From Rhinopithecus roxellana (taxonomy: Eukaryota > Chordata > Mammalia > Primates > Cercopithecidae): a stretch of 64,000 bases of DNA. Both the position numbers and the translations under genes were made by a program. Location of the stretch: positions 145,015,358 to 145,079,357 of the forward strand of contig NC_044552.1 of assembly GCF_007565055.1 (NCBI RefSeq), read 5' to 3'. How positions within the stretch are numbered: position 1 is the first letter of the stretch; every line of letters starts with the position of its first letter. Below, in pieces: positions 46,270 to 58,098 of the stretch. Under the pieces are notes generated by a model that was not told the DNA's origin, did not search any database, and was given only the letters and a program-made list of their open reading frames with translations.

Positions 46270-47445
46270 AAGAAAGTGCTCAAAGAATGACACAGATCTA
46301 TCTAAGGGACACAGGAGCCAATTTAAGGGGCTCACACTGGCCAAATCTAGGATGACTTGAACACTCAAATGAGTACTAGTAAAAGATTATAAACCTATGC
46401 AAATGTCCATGAATCTATACTGATATATAAATGACTAAATGAATGGAGAGAGAGATAAGATAGACAGAGAAACAAGAAATAAGGGGAAGCTCTTCCTTAC
46501 AAGTAGAAAGCCAACTAATATAGAAGGAATCATGAAATTAGAAAATCATGATCCATCAAGTATCATAATAATAGCTGGTCCAGGCAAAAAGTATGAATGG
46601 GTGCTAAAACTAATGAATAAAACTTTGATAAAAACTAAATATTTATACAGTCTCAAAGTATATCCCCACTCGATACTTTTAATAACAAAGGGTAGTCAAA
46701 TTACGGGGAAGAAACTTGGTAAATACCACCTTAGCCAAACAATCAAAGTTAACACTGCCAGAAAAAGAACTAACGGACATCACCTATCTCCGATATGATG
46801 CACTAAGAAGAACTCATGTCACTTTTGTGACGTCCCTGCCAAAAGTGAACAACCTGAACTTAATCATAAGGAAACCTCAGCCAAGCCCAAGCCCACCTAG
46901 AGAGATATTCTACAAAATAACTGGCCAGTACTCTTCAAAAATATCAATATCATGAAATACAAAGACTCAAAAACTTCCAGATTAAGGAGGACTAAAGAGA
47001 CATGAAAAATAAATGTAATGCATGATCTCAGATTTTCTTTCACTACTAAGGATATTACTGGGACAACTGACAAAATCTTAAGATCTGTAGATTACATAAT
47101 TGTATTATTTCAATGTTATTTTCTTGATTTTAATAATTGTATATTAAGTTTTCATATTTAGTAATCAATGATTGGCATTTTAAATATCAGTATTTCACAT
47201 TTCATATTATTATACCAGTATGCTATTGTGTTTACATATGAGAGTTCTTGTTTTTAGGAGAATGTCATGGTTTTAGAAAATACACACTAAATATTTTAGG
47301 CAGATAGGGAGAGAGTACAAATGCAATATAGACATTTAGGAAATGTGAGTGAAAGGTACTTGGGAATTCTTTGAACTATTCCTGCAACTTTTCTGGACAT
47401 GAAATTATGTCAAATTTTTAAAATTTAACATAAGAAAGGTACGTA
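46270..47445 (+). mobile_element. Old L1M 3' end
   Basis: 'aaagagacatgaaaaataaa', 'ggatattactgggacaactg', 'gatctgtagattacataatt', and the terminal 'gggaattctttgaactattc' and 'ctgcaacttttctggacatg' fit an L1M-class 3' UTR. Confidence 0.6.
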
Positions 47446-47499
47446 CTTTTTTTCCTAGGCCACAAAAAAAGGGCATTTGTCAGCCTCTTCCATTGAAAA

Positions 47500-47942
47500 T
47501 TGTTATGAGTTGAATTATGTTCTCTAAAATTAATATGTTGAGTACTTCAGAGAGGGGCTGTATTTGGAAGTAAGGTAATTGCAGATGTCACTAGTTAGAA
47601 TGAGGTCATACAGGAGTAAGGTGGGCCCTAAATCCAATATGACTGATGTCTTTACAAAAACAGGAAATTTGACACAGGTATGCACACATAGAGAACACCA
47701 TGGCAACACTGGAGCTATCTTATCACAGGCCAAGGAACCGCAAAGATTGCAGACAAACCACCAGAATTTGGGGTCAAGGCATGGATCAGAGTCTCCCTCA
47801 GAGACCTCAGAAAAAACCAACCCTGCTGATGCCTTGATTTTGGACTTCCAGCCTCCAGAACTGGGAGACAACACATTTCTGTTATTCAAACCAACCAGCT
47901 TGTGGTACTTGGTTACGGCAGCCCTAAGAAACCAAATGACAA
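47500..47942 (+). mobile_element. MLT1-type MaLR LTR
   Basis: Begins 'tgttatgagttgaattatgt' and contains 'tgttgagtacttcagagagg'-like, 'gaggtcatacaggagtaagg', 'cttccagcctccagaactgg' and 'gttacggcagccctaagaaa', the MLT1 order. About 440 bp and strongly diverged. Confidence 0.8.
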
Positions 47943-47990
47943 ACAATACATTTTCCATCTCTATTTAAAAGTGACTGGAAATTTCCCCAC

Positions 47991-48083
47991 CTGCCAGTGC
48001 AAAATGATGCTCCAAAGTAAACCCAAAGTCAGTTTGTGATTTCCATCCACAATGTCAGTTCCCCCTATATTCACTAATTCCAC
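47991..48083 (-). CDS. UTRN: Utrophin coding exon, CH1 C-terminal helix (93 bp, about residues 105-135)
   Basis: The exon follows 'cttaatag' and ends at the donor 'gtggggaaa', a weaker match than most donors here. It is 31 codons, phase 0-0, from [15 protein letters not shown] to SIILHWQ. The '[15 protein letters not shown]' helix closes CH1 and is a hallmark of type 1 CH domains. It matches dystrophin exon 5 (93 bp). Confidence 0.97.
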
Positions 48084-48446
48084 CTATTAAGAAAAAAAAT
48101 AAAAATAAAAATAAATAAACCACTTTTAAGACAATTTATTCACAGAACTCTAGGTTTTCATTTTAGCACATTTGGACAGCAGTATAAGTGAGAGATAAGA
48201 GAAATTTCATTTTAGAGAATCAGGTGAACCTAAATCTCAAAAATGTATTATTTATACCACAGATCAACATAGCCATCAGAAAAAGCACATGACTGTTTCT
48301 TCACTCATAGAAAAAGTTCAATATTTCTCATACGAAAAAATGTTTGCAAGAATCAGTGGATGCCAATGCATCAAGCAGTTGGCGAGTTTCACAATAAATA
48401 ATGCTGATGGCAGCACAGACCCCCAAAACTCACATTACAAGCTTAC
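48084..48446 (-). other. UTRN: Short intron in CH1 (363 bp)
   Basis: No repeat or other element is recognised, apart from an A-rich stretch next to the acceptor at 48088-48118. Confidence 0.85.
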
Positions 48447-48524
48447 ATTGTTCCGATGTAAAACCTGCAGCACTCTGTTGACGTTATTTAAGGCATGTAC
48501 CCTTGTGGAACCACGTTCCTTTGG
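48447..48524 (-). CDS. UTRN: Utrophin coding exon, CH1 part 2 (78 bp, about residues 79-104)
   Basis: The acceptor is 'ccag' and the donor 'gtaagctt'. It is 26 codons, phase 0-0, reading PKERGSTRVHALNNVNRVLQ through LHRNN. The 'HALNNVN' motif is strongly conserved in CH1 of the dystrophin/utrophin/spectrin family. Size equals dystrophin exon 4 (78 bp). Codon CGG gives Arg where I recall Gln in human utrophin (LHQNN), a probable species difference. Central intracellular actin-binding module. Confidence 0.97.
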
Positions 48525-48769
48525 CTGGAAAATAAAACACAAAAGCAAGTAAAACCGATTGTCCCTCCATATGTCTGACAAACACTAACATTGAGATATA
48601 CACAGAAGAGCAGCTCAGCATGCAGGGCCCCTCAGAGGCAGGAGCTCTGGCTGAGGTCTCAGGTTACCACCCTGGAAGCTGGTATTTACAGTATGCAAAT
48701 CCCTCAACTAACAACATCTTAAGATACCAGTTCCCTAACTTGCAAGCACATTGTCCTAGGCAGCTTCAT

Positions 48770-48902
48770 GAAAACACCAATCCCTCAGTCCAACCCCAAC
48801 TCCAAAGAGTGTGGCTTAATGGGTCTAAGGTGTGGTCTGGACTTGGGATTTTTAAAAGATTGCCTATAGTTCTAATGTGCAGACAAGTTTGGAAAACAGT
48901 GC
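48770..48902 (-). mobile_element. MER5A-like hAT relic
   Basis: 'ccaactccaaagagtgtggc', 'gggtctaaggtgtggtctgg' and 'gtttggaaaacagtg' follow the reverse MER5A consensus. Confidence 0.5.
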
Positions 48903-49447
48903 TCTATGAACAAAGCTTCCTTTCTCTCAATTGGTATGGCTGCAGAAGGATTTTAGAGAAGCTGTGGCCTCTTTATTCTGCACAGATGTGAACAGAGCAA
49001 GGAGGATTCAGAGGCACCATCCCCAGGCTCCAGGTAGCATTACAAGAGCCCTTGGAAGGCAGGGAATCCCCACCTGGGGAAAGATAACCTATGCAGCTTC
49101 TTTCTACTTCACTGGCCAGAGAACCTTATCTGAGAGAGGGATCAGCCTGTCTAACAGTTATCTACCCACCACCTGGAGGGCAAAGGGAGAGAATGACACC
49201 CCACACTTCTGCAAGAAAGAAATTCATCTTCAGGAGTGCATCTGTCTGTCCTGTGTTAGTACCTCTACCTCTAGAGTTAACATTTGTACCCATAAATGCA
49301 TCCTCTTCATTGGCAGTTTTTTCTGCATGACTATGGAGTATTCTACACATAAAATAATAGAGGTGTATTTAAAAAATAAATAAACAAAATACAATCCTGA
49401 AAATCTGAATAAAAAATGGACGTCATAGTTTTTAACAACTTTTTGTG

Positions 49448-49739
49448 TTTTTTTGGAGATGGAGCCTCGCTCTGTTACCCAGGCTGGAGTGCAGTGGCGC
49501 AATCTCGGCTCACTGCAAGCTCCGCCTCCCGGGTTCAAGCAATTCTCCTGGCCTCAGTCTCCCGAATACCTGGAATTACAGGTGCATGCCGCCACGCCCA
49601 GCTAATTTTTTGTATTTTAGTAGAGACGGGGTTTCACTGCGCTGCCCAGGCTGGTCTCGAACTGCTAAGCTCAGGCAATCTGCCCGCCTCGGCCTCCCAA
49701 AGTGCTAGGATTACAGGCGTGAGCTACTGCACCCAGTCT
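49448..49739 (-). mobile_element. Alu (AluS/Y type), antisense
   Basis: 'ggagatggagcctcgctctg' to 'gctactgcacccagtc'. Confidence 0.93.
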
Positions 49740-50104
49740 GAACAACTGTTTTAAAAAAATATTTAACATTTAAATGTGTTTGTCTCCAGACTCTGCTGTT
49801 CAAAACATTCTGTCCTCTCTAGAAATCCATTCTTTTTTGTAATTTCTCTCACCCTGGGCTGTCTCAGAGCAATAAACATTTAAGGTAATTTTATCTTCAA
49901 TAAAAACAGAGCCCTCAGAAGAACCGAAATGTTCTTGCATCAAAGCACTCATTAAAACGCTTCGTTAAAAATGTTCCCAATTTCAGCCTTTACATTTGAA
50001 CGTAAAGTAAAATGGATACTTTCACTTTAATGGGTACCCACAGTGGGTCATCAAGTATCAGTAATGACTGGAGACTCCATTGTTTACAAAGATGACTTGC
50101 TCAC

Positions 50105-50197
50105 CAGTGATGTTCCTGTGAGGCCTTCTAGAAGATCCAATAGCTTCCTTCCATCTTTGAGGTCTGTGAACATATCATTGATTGGTGGTTTCCCACT
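50105..50197 (-). CDS. UTRN: Utrophin coding exon, CH1 part 1 (93 bp, about residues 48-78)
   Basis: The minus-strand exon is preceded by 'cttttacag' and followed by 'gtgagcaag'. It is 31 codons, phase 0 at both ends, beginning SGKPPINDMFTDLKDG and ending GLTGTSL. The 'DLKDGRKLLDLLEGLTG' stretch is the classic calponin-homology helix that forms part of the actin-binding face of CH1. It corresponds in size and sequence to dystrophin exon 3 (93 bp). The upstream exon (QKKTFTKW region) was not found between here and 64000, so the intron 5' of this exon exceeds 13.8 kb. Confidence 0.97.
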
Positions 50198-50456
50198 CTG
50201 TAAAAGAAAAACACAAATAAAGTATGGGATATGCCAACAGCAGAAACTCCACATATACCTGCAAATAAATGAGTGGCTTCATTTTTTGCTCAATTAAAAT
50301 GTTGTGGATGATCTGCAGACTATCCAAATTTGTCTCTCATAGAAAGAACAAGTACAAATACAGAAATTTTCAAATCTCATACAGAATATTTTAAGCTGAA
50401 ATAAATTACACTTTTCCTTATAAAGAAAGCAAATCAAGTTGCTGTTAACATTGATA

Positions 50457-50748
50457 GGCCTTCGGGCATCATGGTTCATGCCTGTAATTTCAGCACTTGG
50501 GAGGCCGAGGCGAGCTCAGGAGTTTTAAGACCAGCCTGGCCAACATGGTGAAACCTCATCTCTAGTAAAAATACAAAAATTAGCCGGGAGTGGTGGTAGG
50601 CAACTGTAATCCCAACTACTTGGGAGGCTGACACAGGAGAATTGCTTGAACCCAGGAGGTGAAGGTTGCAGTGAGCCAAGATCGCACCACTGCACTCCAG
50701 CCTGGGCAACATAGCAAGACTCCATCTCAAAAAAAAAAAAAAAAAAAA
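50457..50748 (+). mobile_element. Alu with 5' deletion/divergence
   Basis: Begins 'ggccttcgggcatcatggtt'. The region around 50500-50520 has lost bases of the left arm. Ends with an A18 tail. It lies 260 bp upstream of the first CH1 exon. Confidence 0.92.
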
Positions 50749-51304
50749 CCTACAAAGTCTGGACATAATTTCACACAAATATACAGTAAAGTGTTAGACA
50801 GAACAATGAACGACAACAAAATAATAGACCTTGAGTATGATATATGTTCCTGAGAAAGCAATGATAAGGAGATGCATTAAAAATGTAAATGAGCCTACAA
50901 CATCCGGGTGCAGAGGCCAAAAAAAAGTATGAGGATTGTCACTTCATCACTGCATTTCACATCACAGTGTGACAATGTCTTCCAGCATTTCCATTATGGG
51001 AGCATGTGATTTGGTAATCAATTTCAGGGCTGAGGTGTTCAGTCTGTATTTCTGGTTATTAATTTATTAACACTTAAGGCACTTTGGGCTTAACAATTAA
51101 ATACTTTTTTATGCTTAAAACTAGTACTACTCCAAGATTTTGTCGGTTGAAGCTTACAGAATTCCTAAACTCTTGTCCCTGATAAATAGCCTCAACTCCC
51201 ACAGATAATCCTGCTCTAGTGTGTGATGCCAGAAAATTCCACTCCATTCACTGTAAGTTTGGTAGATCCTTGCCTGTCTGTGACACGATGGGTTATTGTG
51301 CAAT

Positions 51305-51500
51305 GGGGCGATCACTGCATAGAAAATCAGGAAGCCTCGGCTTTAAGTCCAGTTTGACCATTAACTACTTGGTGAACCTGGCTCAGCTACCTAACCTTTT
51401 AAATCGAAAGTCACTGTAAAGATCAAATAATATAACATTGTAAGAAAATGCGCTGAAAACTATAGAGTACAATTTAATATTTAATAAATATTGTATGATC
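51305..51500 (-). repeat. MIR SINE relic
   Basis: 'agtccagtttgaccattaac', 'ggctcagctacctaaccttt' and 'cactgtaaagatcaaataat' match reverse MIR. Confidence 0.5.
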
Positions 51501-51766
51501 TTGTATCACATTACTGCCTTGTATAATAAAATCTCCACAGAGATTAACAGTTCCACTTCCCGTCAATAATAGAAATTTTTTAATGAATACTTCTTTTATC
51601 TTCTTCATTTCTCACTTTAAAAAATAAATACGTATCATTTATATGAAGCAAAACTTTACCCTGAGTTTGAAGTGGAGGAGGGGAAAGAAGGAGCCATTCT
51701 GAAGTTTCCTAAAATTTGGCATTACTCCTTCCTTCCTCCCCTCGTGATTCCTTATCTGTTTTTATT

Positions 51767-51816
51767 GTATGTGTGTGTTTTTGTGTGTGCGTGCGCGCGT
51801 GGTGTGCGCATGCATG
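51767..51816 (+). repeat. Alternating GT/GC simple repeat
   Basis: 'gtgtgtgcgtgcgcgcgtgg' and neighbours are almost perfectly alternating purine-pyrimidine. Confidence 0.9.
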
Positions 51817-52084
51817 ACTGAAGAGACCTGAATTGCAAAGATGAATAAAGATTCCACATTTCTGCACACTCAACAGCTTACCATTCAGTGGAAGAGATAT
51901 TCTTTTTTAGAAAATAATAATTACAGTGCGATGTGTAAGGTCTGGAATAGAGAAGTGTGCCAGTGCTATAGGAGCACAGAGGAGAGAGAGACCCCAAGAG
52001 CACTGCAAGCCAGGGAGTGGGCAAAGGCTCAGACAGGAGTTGACCCTTGAACTAGACTTGATTTAGTTTTTTACAAGGCATAAT

Positions 52085-52260
52085 TTACTTATCTTTTAAA
52101 AAATTTAGATTCAGGGAGTTCATATGCAGGTTTGTTACATGGGTATGTTGTGTGATGCTGAGGTTTGGGTCTCGAATGATCCCACTGCCCAAGTAGTGAA
52201 CATAGTACCCAAGAGGTAGTTTTTCAACCCTTGTTCCCCTCCCTCCCTTTATCTGTTTTT
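52085..52260 (-). mobile_element. L1 3' UTR fragment, antisense
   Basis: 'gcaggtttgttacatgggta', 'gatgctgaggtttgggtctc' and 'agtagtgaacatagtaccca' are typical antisense L1PB/L1MA 3' UTR words. Confidence 0.75.
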
Positions 52261-52913
52261 AAATAAGTATTAGGTATAGTCAATTCATAATTTTTAGCAT
52301 GTGCCTTCTTCATTGTTCATATACTCCAGATGAGGCAAAGTGCAGTAAAGTTTTCACCACAGAATCAGTAAAGAATACACTGTTACTTATTCATATCTGA
52401 AACAAAGCTGCTTTTCTATTCCCAGCTGCCTTTTTCACAGACAGCAACGGATTCAGGGTCAAAGAGATTTTCTCCATCAATCAAAATAACACAGAGATGT
52501 GCAAGATGTAGGAACCACTTTCCAGAGGCAGAGCTCCAGGCAGCCAGGCAAGGGGTAATGTCTCCCTGAGGGGAAAGTCCCCTGAGGACTTGCTACCCAC
52601 TGTCAGTAAAAGCAATGGGCAGAAGTGGCCTTCATCACCTGCCTACGTCTAATCCCCCTCCCCCACCCAACCAGAAGTACAGTTCTGCAAAATAGCCAAC
52701 AAATAACCAAATTCACTTTCAGGTCTTAGGCATAGCAAAAATATATCATACAGGTAAAGCACATGGGAGAAACAAATGGGGGTATATAGGCATAGAAAGG
52801 ATCTTAGAAAATACTGATGATGGCAAGGGCAACTAATATAACACCTGGGCATCCTGTAACCTTTCTCAAATCCACTCTCCACTTTCCAAAAAATAATATA
52901 ATACAAAACAACT

Positions 52914-53216
52914 GGCTGGGCGCAGTGGCTCATGCCTGTAATCCTAGCACTTTGGGAGGCTGAGGCGAGAGGATCACTTGAGCAGGAATTTAAGACCAGC
53001 CTGGCCAACATGGCAAAACACCATCTCTACTAAAAATACAAAAACTGGCTGGGCGTGGTGGTGCACACCTGTAATCCCAGCTACTTGAGAGACTGAGGCA
53101 GGAAAATTGCTTGAACCCAGGAGACAGACTGCAGTGAGCCGAGATAATGTCACTGCACTACAACCTAGGCAACACAGCAAGACTGTATCTCAAAAAAACA
53201 AACAACACAAAAAAAG
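52914..53216 (+). mobile_element. Alu
   Basis: 'ggctgggcgcagtggctcat' through 'caacctaggcaacacagcaa' with a complex A-rich tail. Confidence 0.92.
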
Positions 53217-53319
53217 CATTATATAAAGGAAATATAAATATTTATTCATATTATAAATAATTATGGATGTCCATCAATGACCTCATCTGTAAACAAGAGG
53301 CCTCTTATTGGCCATAGAA

Positions 53320-53405
53320 TTTTGGGCCAGCTACTTGGCCTTTCTGCATCTATTTGTTTACCTGTTAAAAACTAAGATGACACATGTTCATTAAATGGTT
53401 GATGT
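53320..53405 (-). repeat. Possible MIR relic
   Basis: 'gggccagctacttggccttt' followed by 'tttacctgttaaaaactaag' resembles the reverse MIR core. Weak. Confidence 0.35.
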
Positions 53406-53894
53406 GACTATATCACAAGCATAACTTTAGTGTTTTCTATTGGCAGAAAAGTGTAATAAAATATCAACAATATCTGAAAGGACTGAGACAACAAATAAGC
53501 ACTTCTTCCTCTCAGGCAGGAGGGCAAAGCAGGCCCTGAACATGAGAGCATGGTAGTGTCAATTCACAGAGAAAGATCTCTCAAGTCTGAGGTTTCATTA
53601 ATGTGTCATATGATGACCTGGAGGAATATACCTCATTCAAAAACAATTAACTACCTTTTGTTGTAAAATGAAAGCAGCCATAGACGATACATAAGCAAAT
53701 ACACCAATTGGAATGACTATCTTCCAATAAAGCTGTATTTGTAGACACTAAAATTTGAATTTCATATAATTTCCACATGTCACAAAATATTACTCTTCTT
53801 TTGATTTTTTGCAACAACCTAAAACTGTAAAAATCATTCTTAGCTCATAGGCCATACGGAAACAGGCAGTAGAAATATGAAATGTTCTTAGACA

Positions 53895-54150
53895 TAATGA
53901 TAGCAAGCATTCACTATGTATCAGATATGTTCTAAGAGACTTATAAAGATTTAATTGTATTATTTAGATGTATTTATTTATTTCCTTATGATAGTATTTC
54001 AAGAAAAGTAGCATCATCTTCTTCATTTTACAGGTGAAGAAACTGATGTGGAGGTGACTTAACAAATGAGAGGCAGAACCAGGATCTGATACCACAAAAT
54101 CTGACTCTAAATCTATATTTTCAACATCTGTGCTATACTGCTACTAAAAT
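53895..54150 (+). repeat. MIR SINE
   Basis: 'caagcattcactatgtatca', 'cttcattttacaggtgaaga' and 'gagaggcagaaccaggatct' follow the MIR consensus. Confidence 0.7.
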
Positions 54151-54534
54151 TATGAAGGCACTGGAGTAGGACAGATAGAGAAGAAAATATTTTATCACTG
54201 GACTGAGATATATAGGGAAAAAAATATTTAATCACTGGGGTGGGTGGGATATATTTAGTGGCCTCCCAAAGAGAGCAACAAGATATATACTACATTTTGA
54301 TGAATTCAAAATGCAGACTATTTTTTCCTAGTACACCACTTTAAAGCATGTCTGGTGCTTTGGTATCACAAGCTGTAAACTTGGGATCCACTCTGGGAAA
54401 CAGCTTGGAAATGTCAGAAGTCATCTATGAATAAAAATAGAAACTGATTCATCCTGACAGTTAACCTCTTATTTCCATTTTGAAATCTTTGCAAAGACTC
54501 ATTTGCAGAGACTTATCTGACAAAGAGAATACAG

Positions 54535-54640
54535 TTGAATAATGCATTTGGACAAATATTTAGTGAATACCTCCTTTGTGCTTGGCCCTGTGGAAATGCC
54601 AAGTTCAGGTCATTCTCCTTATTCTCAAGACAGTTTCCAT
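54535..54640 (-). repeat. L2 3' end relic
   Basis: 'caaatatttagtgaatacct' and 'tttgtgcttggccctgtgga' resemble the antisense L2 terminus. Confidence 0.5.
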
Positions 54641-55449
54641 AGTTTTCCAATAAATACAAAATGGTATAAATGAAGAGTCTTGAACTTGAAGGGTATGTAA
54701 GCCTTGGGTCACATTTAACTTTAAAAAAATTAAACAAACACATTACATGACTCTAGATGACAGATACTACAGCCCTGGCATGGCCAGCTTTGGCTGTCCC
54801 CAAGTCTCATCTCCCCGTACCATCATCATTTGGACAAGTGAGACCAGCATTCATACTTGCAGCTGGGACACTACTGCTGCTGGATTTTAAAATGTTAGAG
54901 CGCAAAGGCAAACGATCATCACAATGCACGGGGAGAAGCCAGGGGGTCTAGCGGGGAGCAGGGGCTGCAAACAACTGCAGTGATGACACATTTGAGGGAA
55001 GCAAACCTGATGGGCCCCAGGCACATCTGGAAAATCAGCTGGCTCTGCAGGTTCAAATGGCAGCTCCTGCTCAGTTCTAGCCCAGGGTGGCCATATGGGA
55101 ATTCAGGTTCACTGTGGGCAGAACTTCTCATTTTTAAAAAGAAGGTGGAAATCTGTATTTATATGTATAATCTCCTGATAACTGTAATTTCCTAAGACAC
55201 TGTGCTAAACAAATAGATCTTGTCTACAGGCACACCAGGTCATAGGGTGACTGATGAGGAATTTCTGCATACAGCGTGACTACATATAGGTGAAATACAG
55301 GATTAATCAAAGAGGAATGCCTTAAGGAATTGGTCAGCTTTGGAGAAAGGCCACACACAAATATGCACATACACACACACACACTCACACATCCATGGAC
55401 TATAGAATATGATTAATTGCAAAAATATCATATATCAAGAAATAATCAC

Positions 55450-55860
55450 TCTTGCTCAGGCCAAAAACACAGGGAGTCATTCCTGATTCATTTCCTCTCA
55501 CTTATTCTCCATCTCTAACCCACCCACAAGCCCTGTCCTTCCACTTCCAAAAACACATCCCAAACGTGATCACTTCTTACCACGGTCATTGTGTCAACTC
55601 TAGCCCAAACCGCCATTATCTATTGCCTGAACTCCAGCTCCAGCCAACTGATCTCTTTGTTTCTACGTAAGAGCCAGACTAATTCCAGTTTTAATGTGCA
55701 GACCACATTGTGTCATTTCCCTGATTTACCCTAATGGGAGTCCATTATAGGCAAATCCAAACCAAACTCCAAATAAAATTCTTGTGAGATCTAGTCCCAC
55801 CCTCTCTCTGATCTGATACTGTATTATTCTTACCCTTCTTCAATACTCCCAAAGCACAAT
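55450..55860 (+). repeat. L2 LINE relic
   Basis: 'gggagtcattcctgattcat', 'attgcctgaactccagctcc' and 'aatccaaaccaaactccaaa' occur in L2 consensus order. Confidence 0.5.
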
Positions 55861-56417
55861 TATTAATATTTCTATCACAGATCATGTTTTTCAGCAACAG
55901 TAGTAGTAATAGAAAAAATCTATAAAAGATTGAATAAGGAAGTAAGATTTAGAAAGTGCAGTTTGGATTTCTTAAAAGAGTGAAATTCTAATTCTTTGTA
56001 TCAATAACAAATCAGAAGCAGAATTGGGCCTTGGATTTTCCAGTAGGGAGACAGATCAGTGCCTACTTTCTGTCGTACAGTATGCAAAAACCAAGTCTGA
56101 TAAAAGCAGCCCTTGACTTCATGGCACTCAGACTCCAAATACAGTCATGAGTCACTTAAGGACAGGGATACAGTCAGAGAAATGCATCCTTAGGTGATTC
56201 CATCATTGTGCAAACACCATAGAGTATATTTACACAAACTGAGATGGAATAGCCTACAACATACCTAGGCTAGATGGTATAGCATATCACTGCTAGGCTA
56301 CAAACCTATAGAACATGCTACTGTACCGAATACTGTAGGCAACTGTAACACACGGTAAGTATTCATGTTTCTAAACACAGAAAAGTTACAGTAAAAATAT
56401 GATATAAAAGATTTTAG

Positions 56418-56727
56418 GCTGGATACAGTGGCTCACCCCTGTAATCCCAGCACTTTGGGAGGCCAAGGCGGGTGGATCACCTGAGGTTGGGAGTTGGAGA
56501 CCAGCCTGGCCAACATGGTGAAACCCCGTCTCTCCTAAAACATAAAAATTAGCTGGTTGTGGTGGTGCACACCTGTAATCCCAGCTACACAGGAGGCTGA
56601 GGCAGGAGAATTGCTTGAACCTGGGAGGCAGAAGTTGCAGTGAACCAAGACCGCGCCACTGCACTCCAGCATGGGCAACAGATAGAGACTCCATCTCAAA
56701 AAAAACAAAACAAAACAAAACAAAAAT
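56418..56727 (+). mobile_element. Alu nested in the DNA transposon
   Basis: 'ggctggatacagtggctcac' to 'ctccagcatgggcaacagat' with an (AAAAC)n tail. Confidence 0.93.
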
Positions 56728-57142
56728 AGTACACCTGTATAGGACACTTAACATGAATGGCGTTTACAGGACTAGAAATTGCTCTGGGTGAGTGGTAAAT
56801 GAACGTGAAGGCCTAAGACATTACTATATACTACCGTCGACCTTATAAACACTGTACACTTAGGCTACACTAAATTTATTTTTAAAATATTTTTCTTTCT
56901 TCAGTAATAAACCTTAGCTTACAGTAACGTTTTTACTTTATAAGCTTTTCAATTTCTTTAACTTTTTGACTCTTTTATAATAACACAGCTTAAAACACAA
57001 ACACATCACACATCTGTGCAAGAATATTGTTTCATTTTGTCCTTATTCTATAAGCCTTTTTCAATTTTTTAAACCTGTATTTTTTTAGTTTTTAAACTTT
57101 TTTATTAAAAACTAAGACACAAACATACACATTAGCCTAGGC

Positions 57143-57296
57143 CTACACAGGGTCAGGATCAGCAATATCACTGTGTTCCACCTCCGGATCTTGTCCCACT
57201 GGAAGGTCTTCAGGGGCAATAACACACATGGAGTTGTCGTCTCCTATGATACCAATGCCTTCTTCTGGGACACCTCCTGAAGGAACTGCCTGAGGC
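57143..57296 (-). pseudogene. Transposase C-terminal remnant
   Basis: A short minus-strand frame (about 50 codons) ends in an acidic tail, '...EHSDIADPDPV' then stop, followed by A/T-rich 3' sequence. It lies inside the TA-flanked element and reads toward lower coordinates. Upstream coding is lost or replaced by an Alu. No catalytic residues are visible. Confidence 0.45.
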
Positions 57297-57355
57297 TGTT
57301 TTATAGTTAACTTTTTTTTCTTTAATGAGTAGAACGAATACCCTCTAAAATAATG

Positions 57356-57652
57356 GACTGGACACAGTGGCTCACACCTGCAATCCCAGCACTTTGTAGG
57401 GCCAAGGCAGGCAGATCATGAGGTCAGGAGTTCGAGACCAGCCTGCCAATATGGTGAAATCCCATCTCTACTAAAAATACAAAAATTAGCCAGGCATGGT
57501 GGCACAAGCCTATAATCCCAGCTACTCAGGAAGCTGAGGCAGAAGAATCGCTTGAACAGGGGAGGTAGAGGTTGCAGTGAGCCGTAATTGCACCACTGCA
57601 CTTCAGCCTGAGCAACAGAGCAAGACTCCATCTCAAAATAAATAAATAAATA
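57356..57652 (+). mobile_element. Alu nested in the DNA transposon
   Basis: 'gactggacacagtggctcac' to 'cttcagcctgagcaacagag' with an (AAAT)n tail. Confidence 0.92.
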
Positions 57653-57810
57653 AAATAATGATAAAATTATAATAAACACATAAACCAGTAACATAGTTGT
57701 TGGTTATCACTACCAAGTATTATGTACTATACATAATTGTATGTGCTAGCTATTTCTACAACTGGCAGCATGGTAGGTTTGTTTACAACAGCATCACCAC
57801 AAATACTGGA

Positions 57811-58098
57811 TGATACGGTTTGGCTGTGTCCCCACCCAAATCTCGAATTGTAGCTCCTATAATTCTCACATGTCGTGGGAGGGACCCAGTGGGAGATAAC
57901 TGAATCATGGGGGCGGGTCTTTCCTGTGCTGTTCTCATGATAGTGAACAAGTCTCATGTACGTGACTTTGCTCCTCCTTTGCTTCTCAGCATGGCCTCCC
58001 CAGCCATGTGGAACTGTGGGTCAATTAAACCACTGTCCTTTATAAATTACCCAGTCTTGAGAATGTCTTTAGTAGCAGCATAAGAACAGACTAATACA
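57811..58098 (+). mobile_element. Solo MaLR (MST/THE1-type) LTR nested in the DNA transposon
   Basis: TGATACGG start, 'atcatgggggcgggtctttc', 'gcctccccagccatgtggaa', 'cagactaataca' end. It lacks about 70 bp of the consensus around 57955. Flanks 'ctgga' and 'ctcga' match at 4 of 5 bases. Confidence 0.85.

Larger units (their letters stand above)
45794..47990 (-). other. UTRN: Intron between CH1 and CH2 exons
   Basis: It carries an old L1 3' end (46270-47445) followed by an MLT1-type LTR (47500-47942). The stretch 45800-46270 has nothing I can name. Confidence 0.8.
48525..50104 (-). other. UTRN: Intron between the first two CH1 exons
   Basis: 1,580 bp. It contains a MER5A-like relic at 48770-48902 and an antisense Alu at 49448-49739. 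The stretch 48910-49440 shows no feature I can name; it has several open frames with no exon-like splice context. Confidence 0.85.

Noticed and set aside
46439..46955. Overlapping plus-strand frames of 119 and 79 codons
   Set aside because: Within an old L1M 3' region; no domain visible.
47530..47968. Open frames of 129-142 codons on both strands
   Set aside because: They coincide with an MLT1-type LTR; no coding signature.
6912..50197. Dystrophin (DMD) instead of utrophin
   Set aside because: Exon sizes are similar, but the sequence carries utrophin-specific residues (e.g. PPINDMFTDLKDG, six-proline hinge 2, LETLKTLK) and lacks the dystrophin exon 9 equivalent.
6912..50197. Processed or decayed utrophin pseudogene
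   Set aside because: Introns are present, all 20 splice-site pairs are canonical, and the 975-codon frame has no stop or frameshift.
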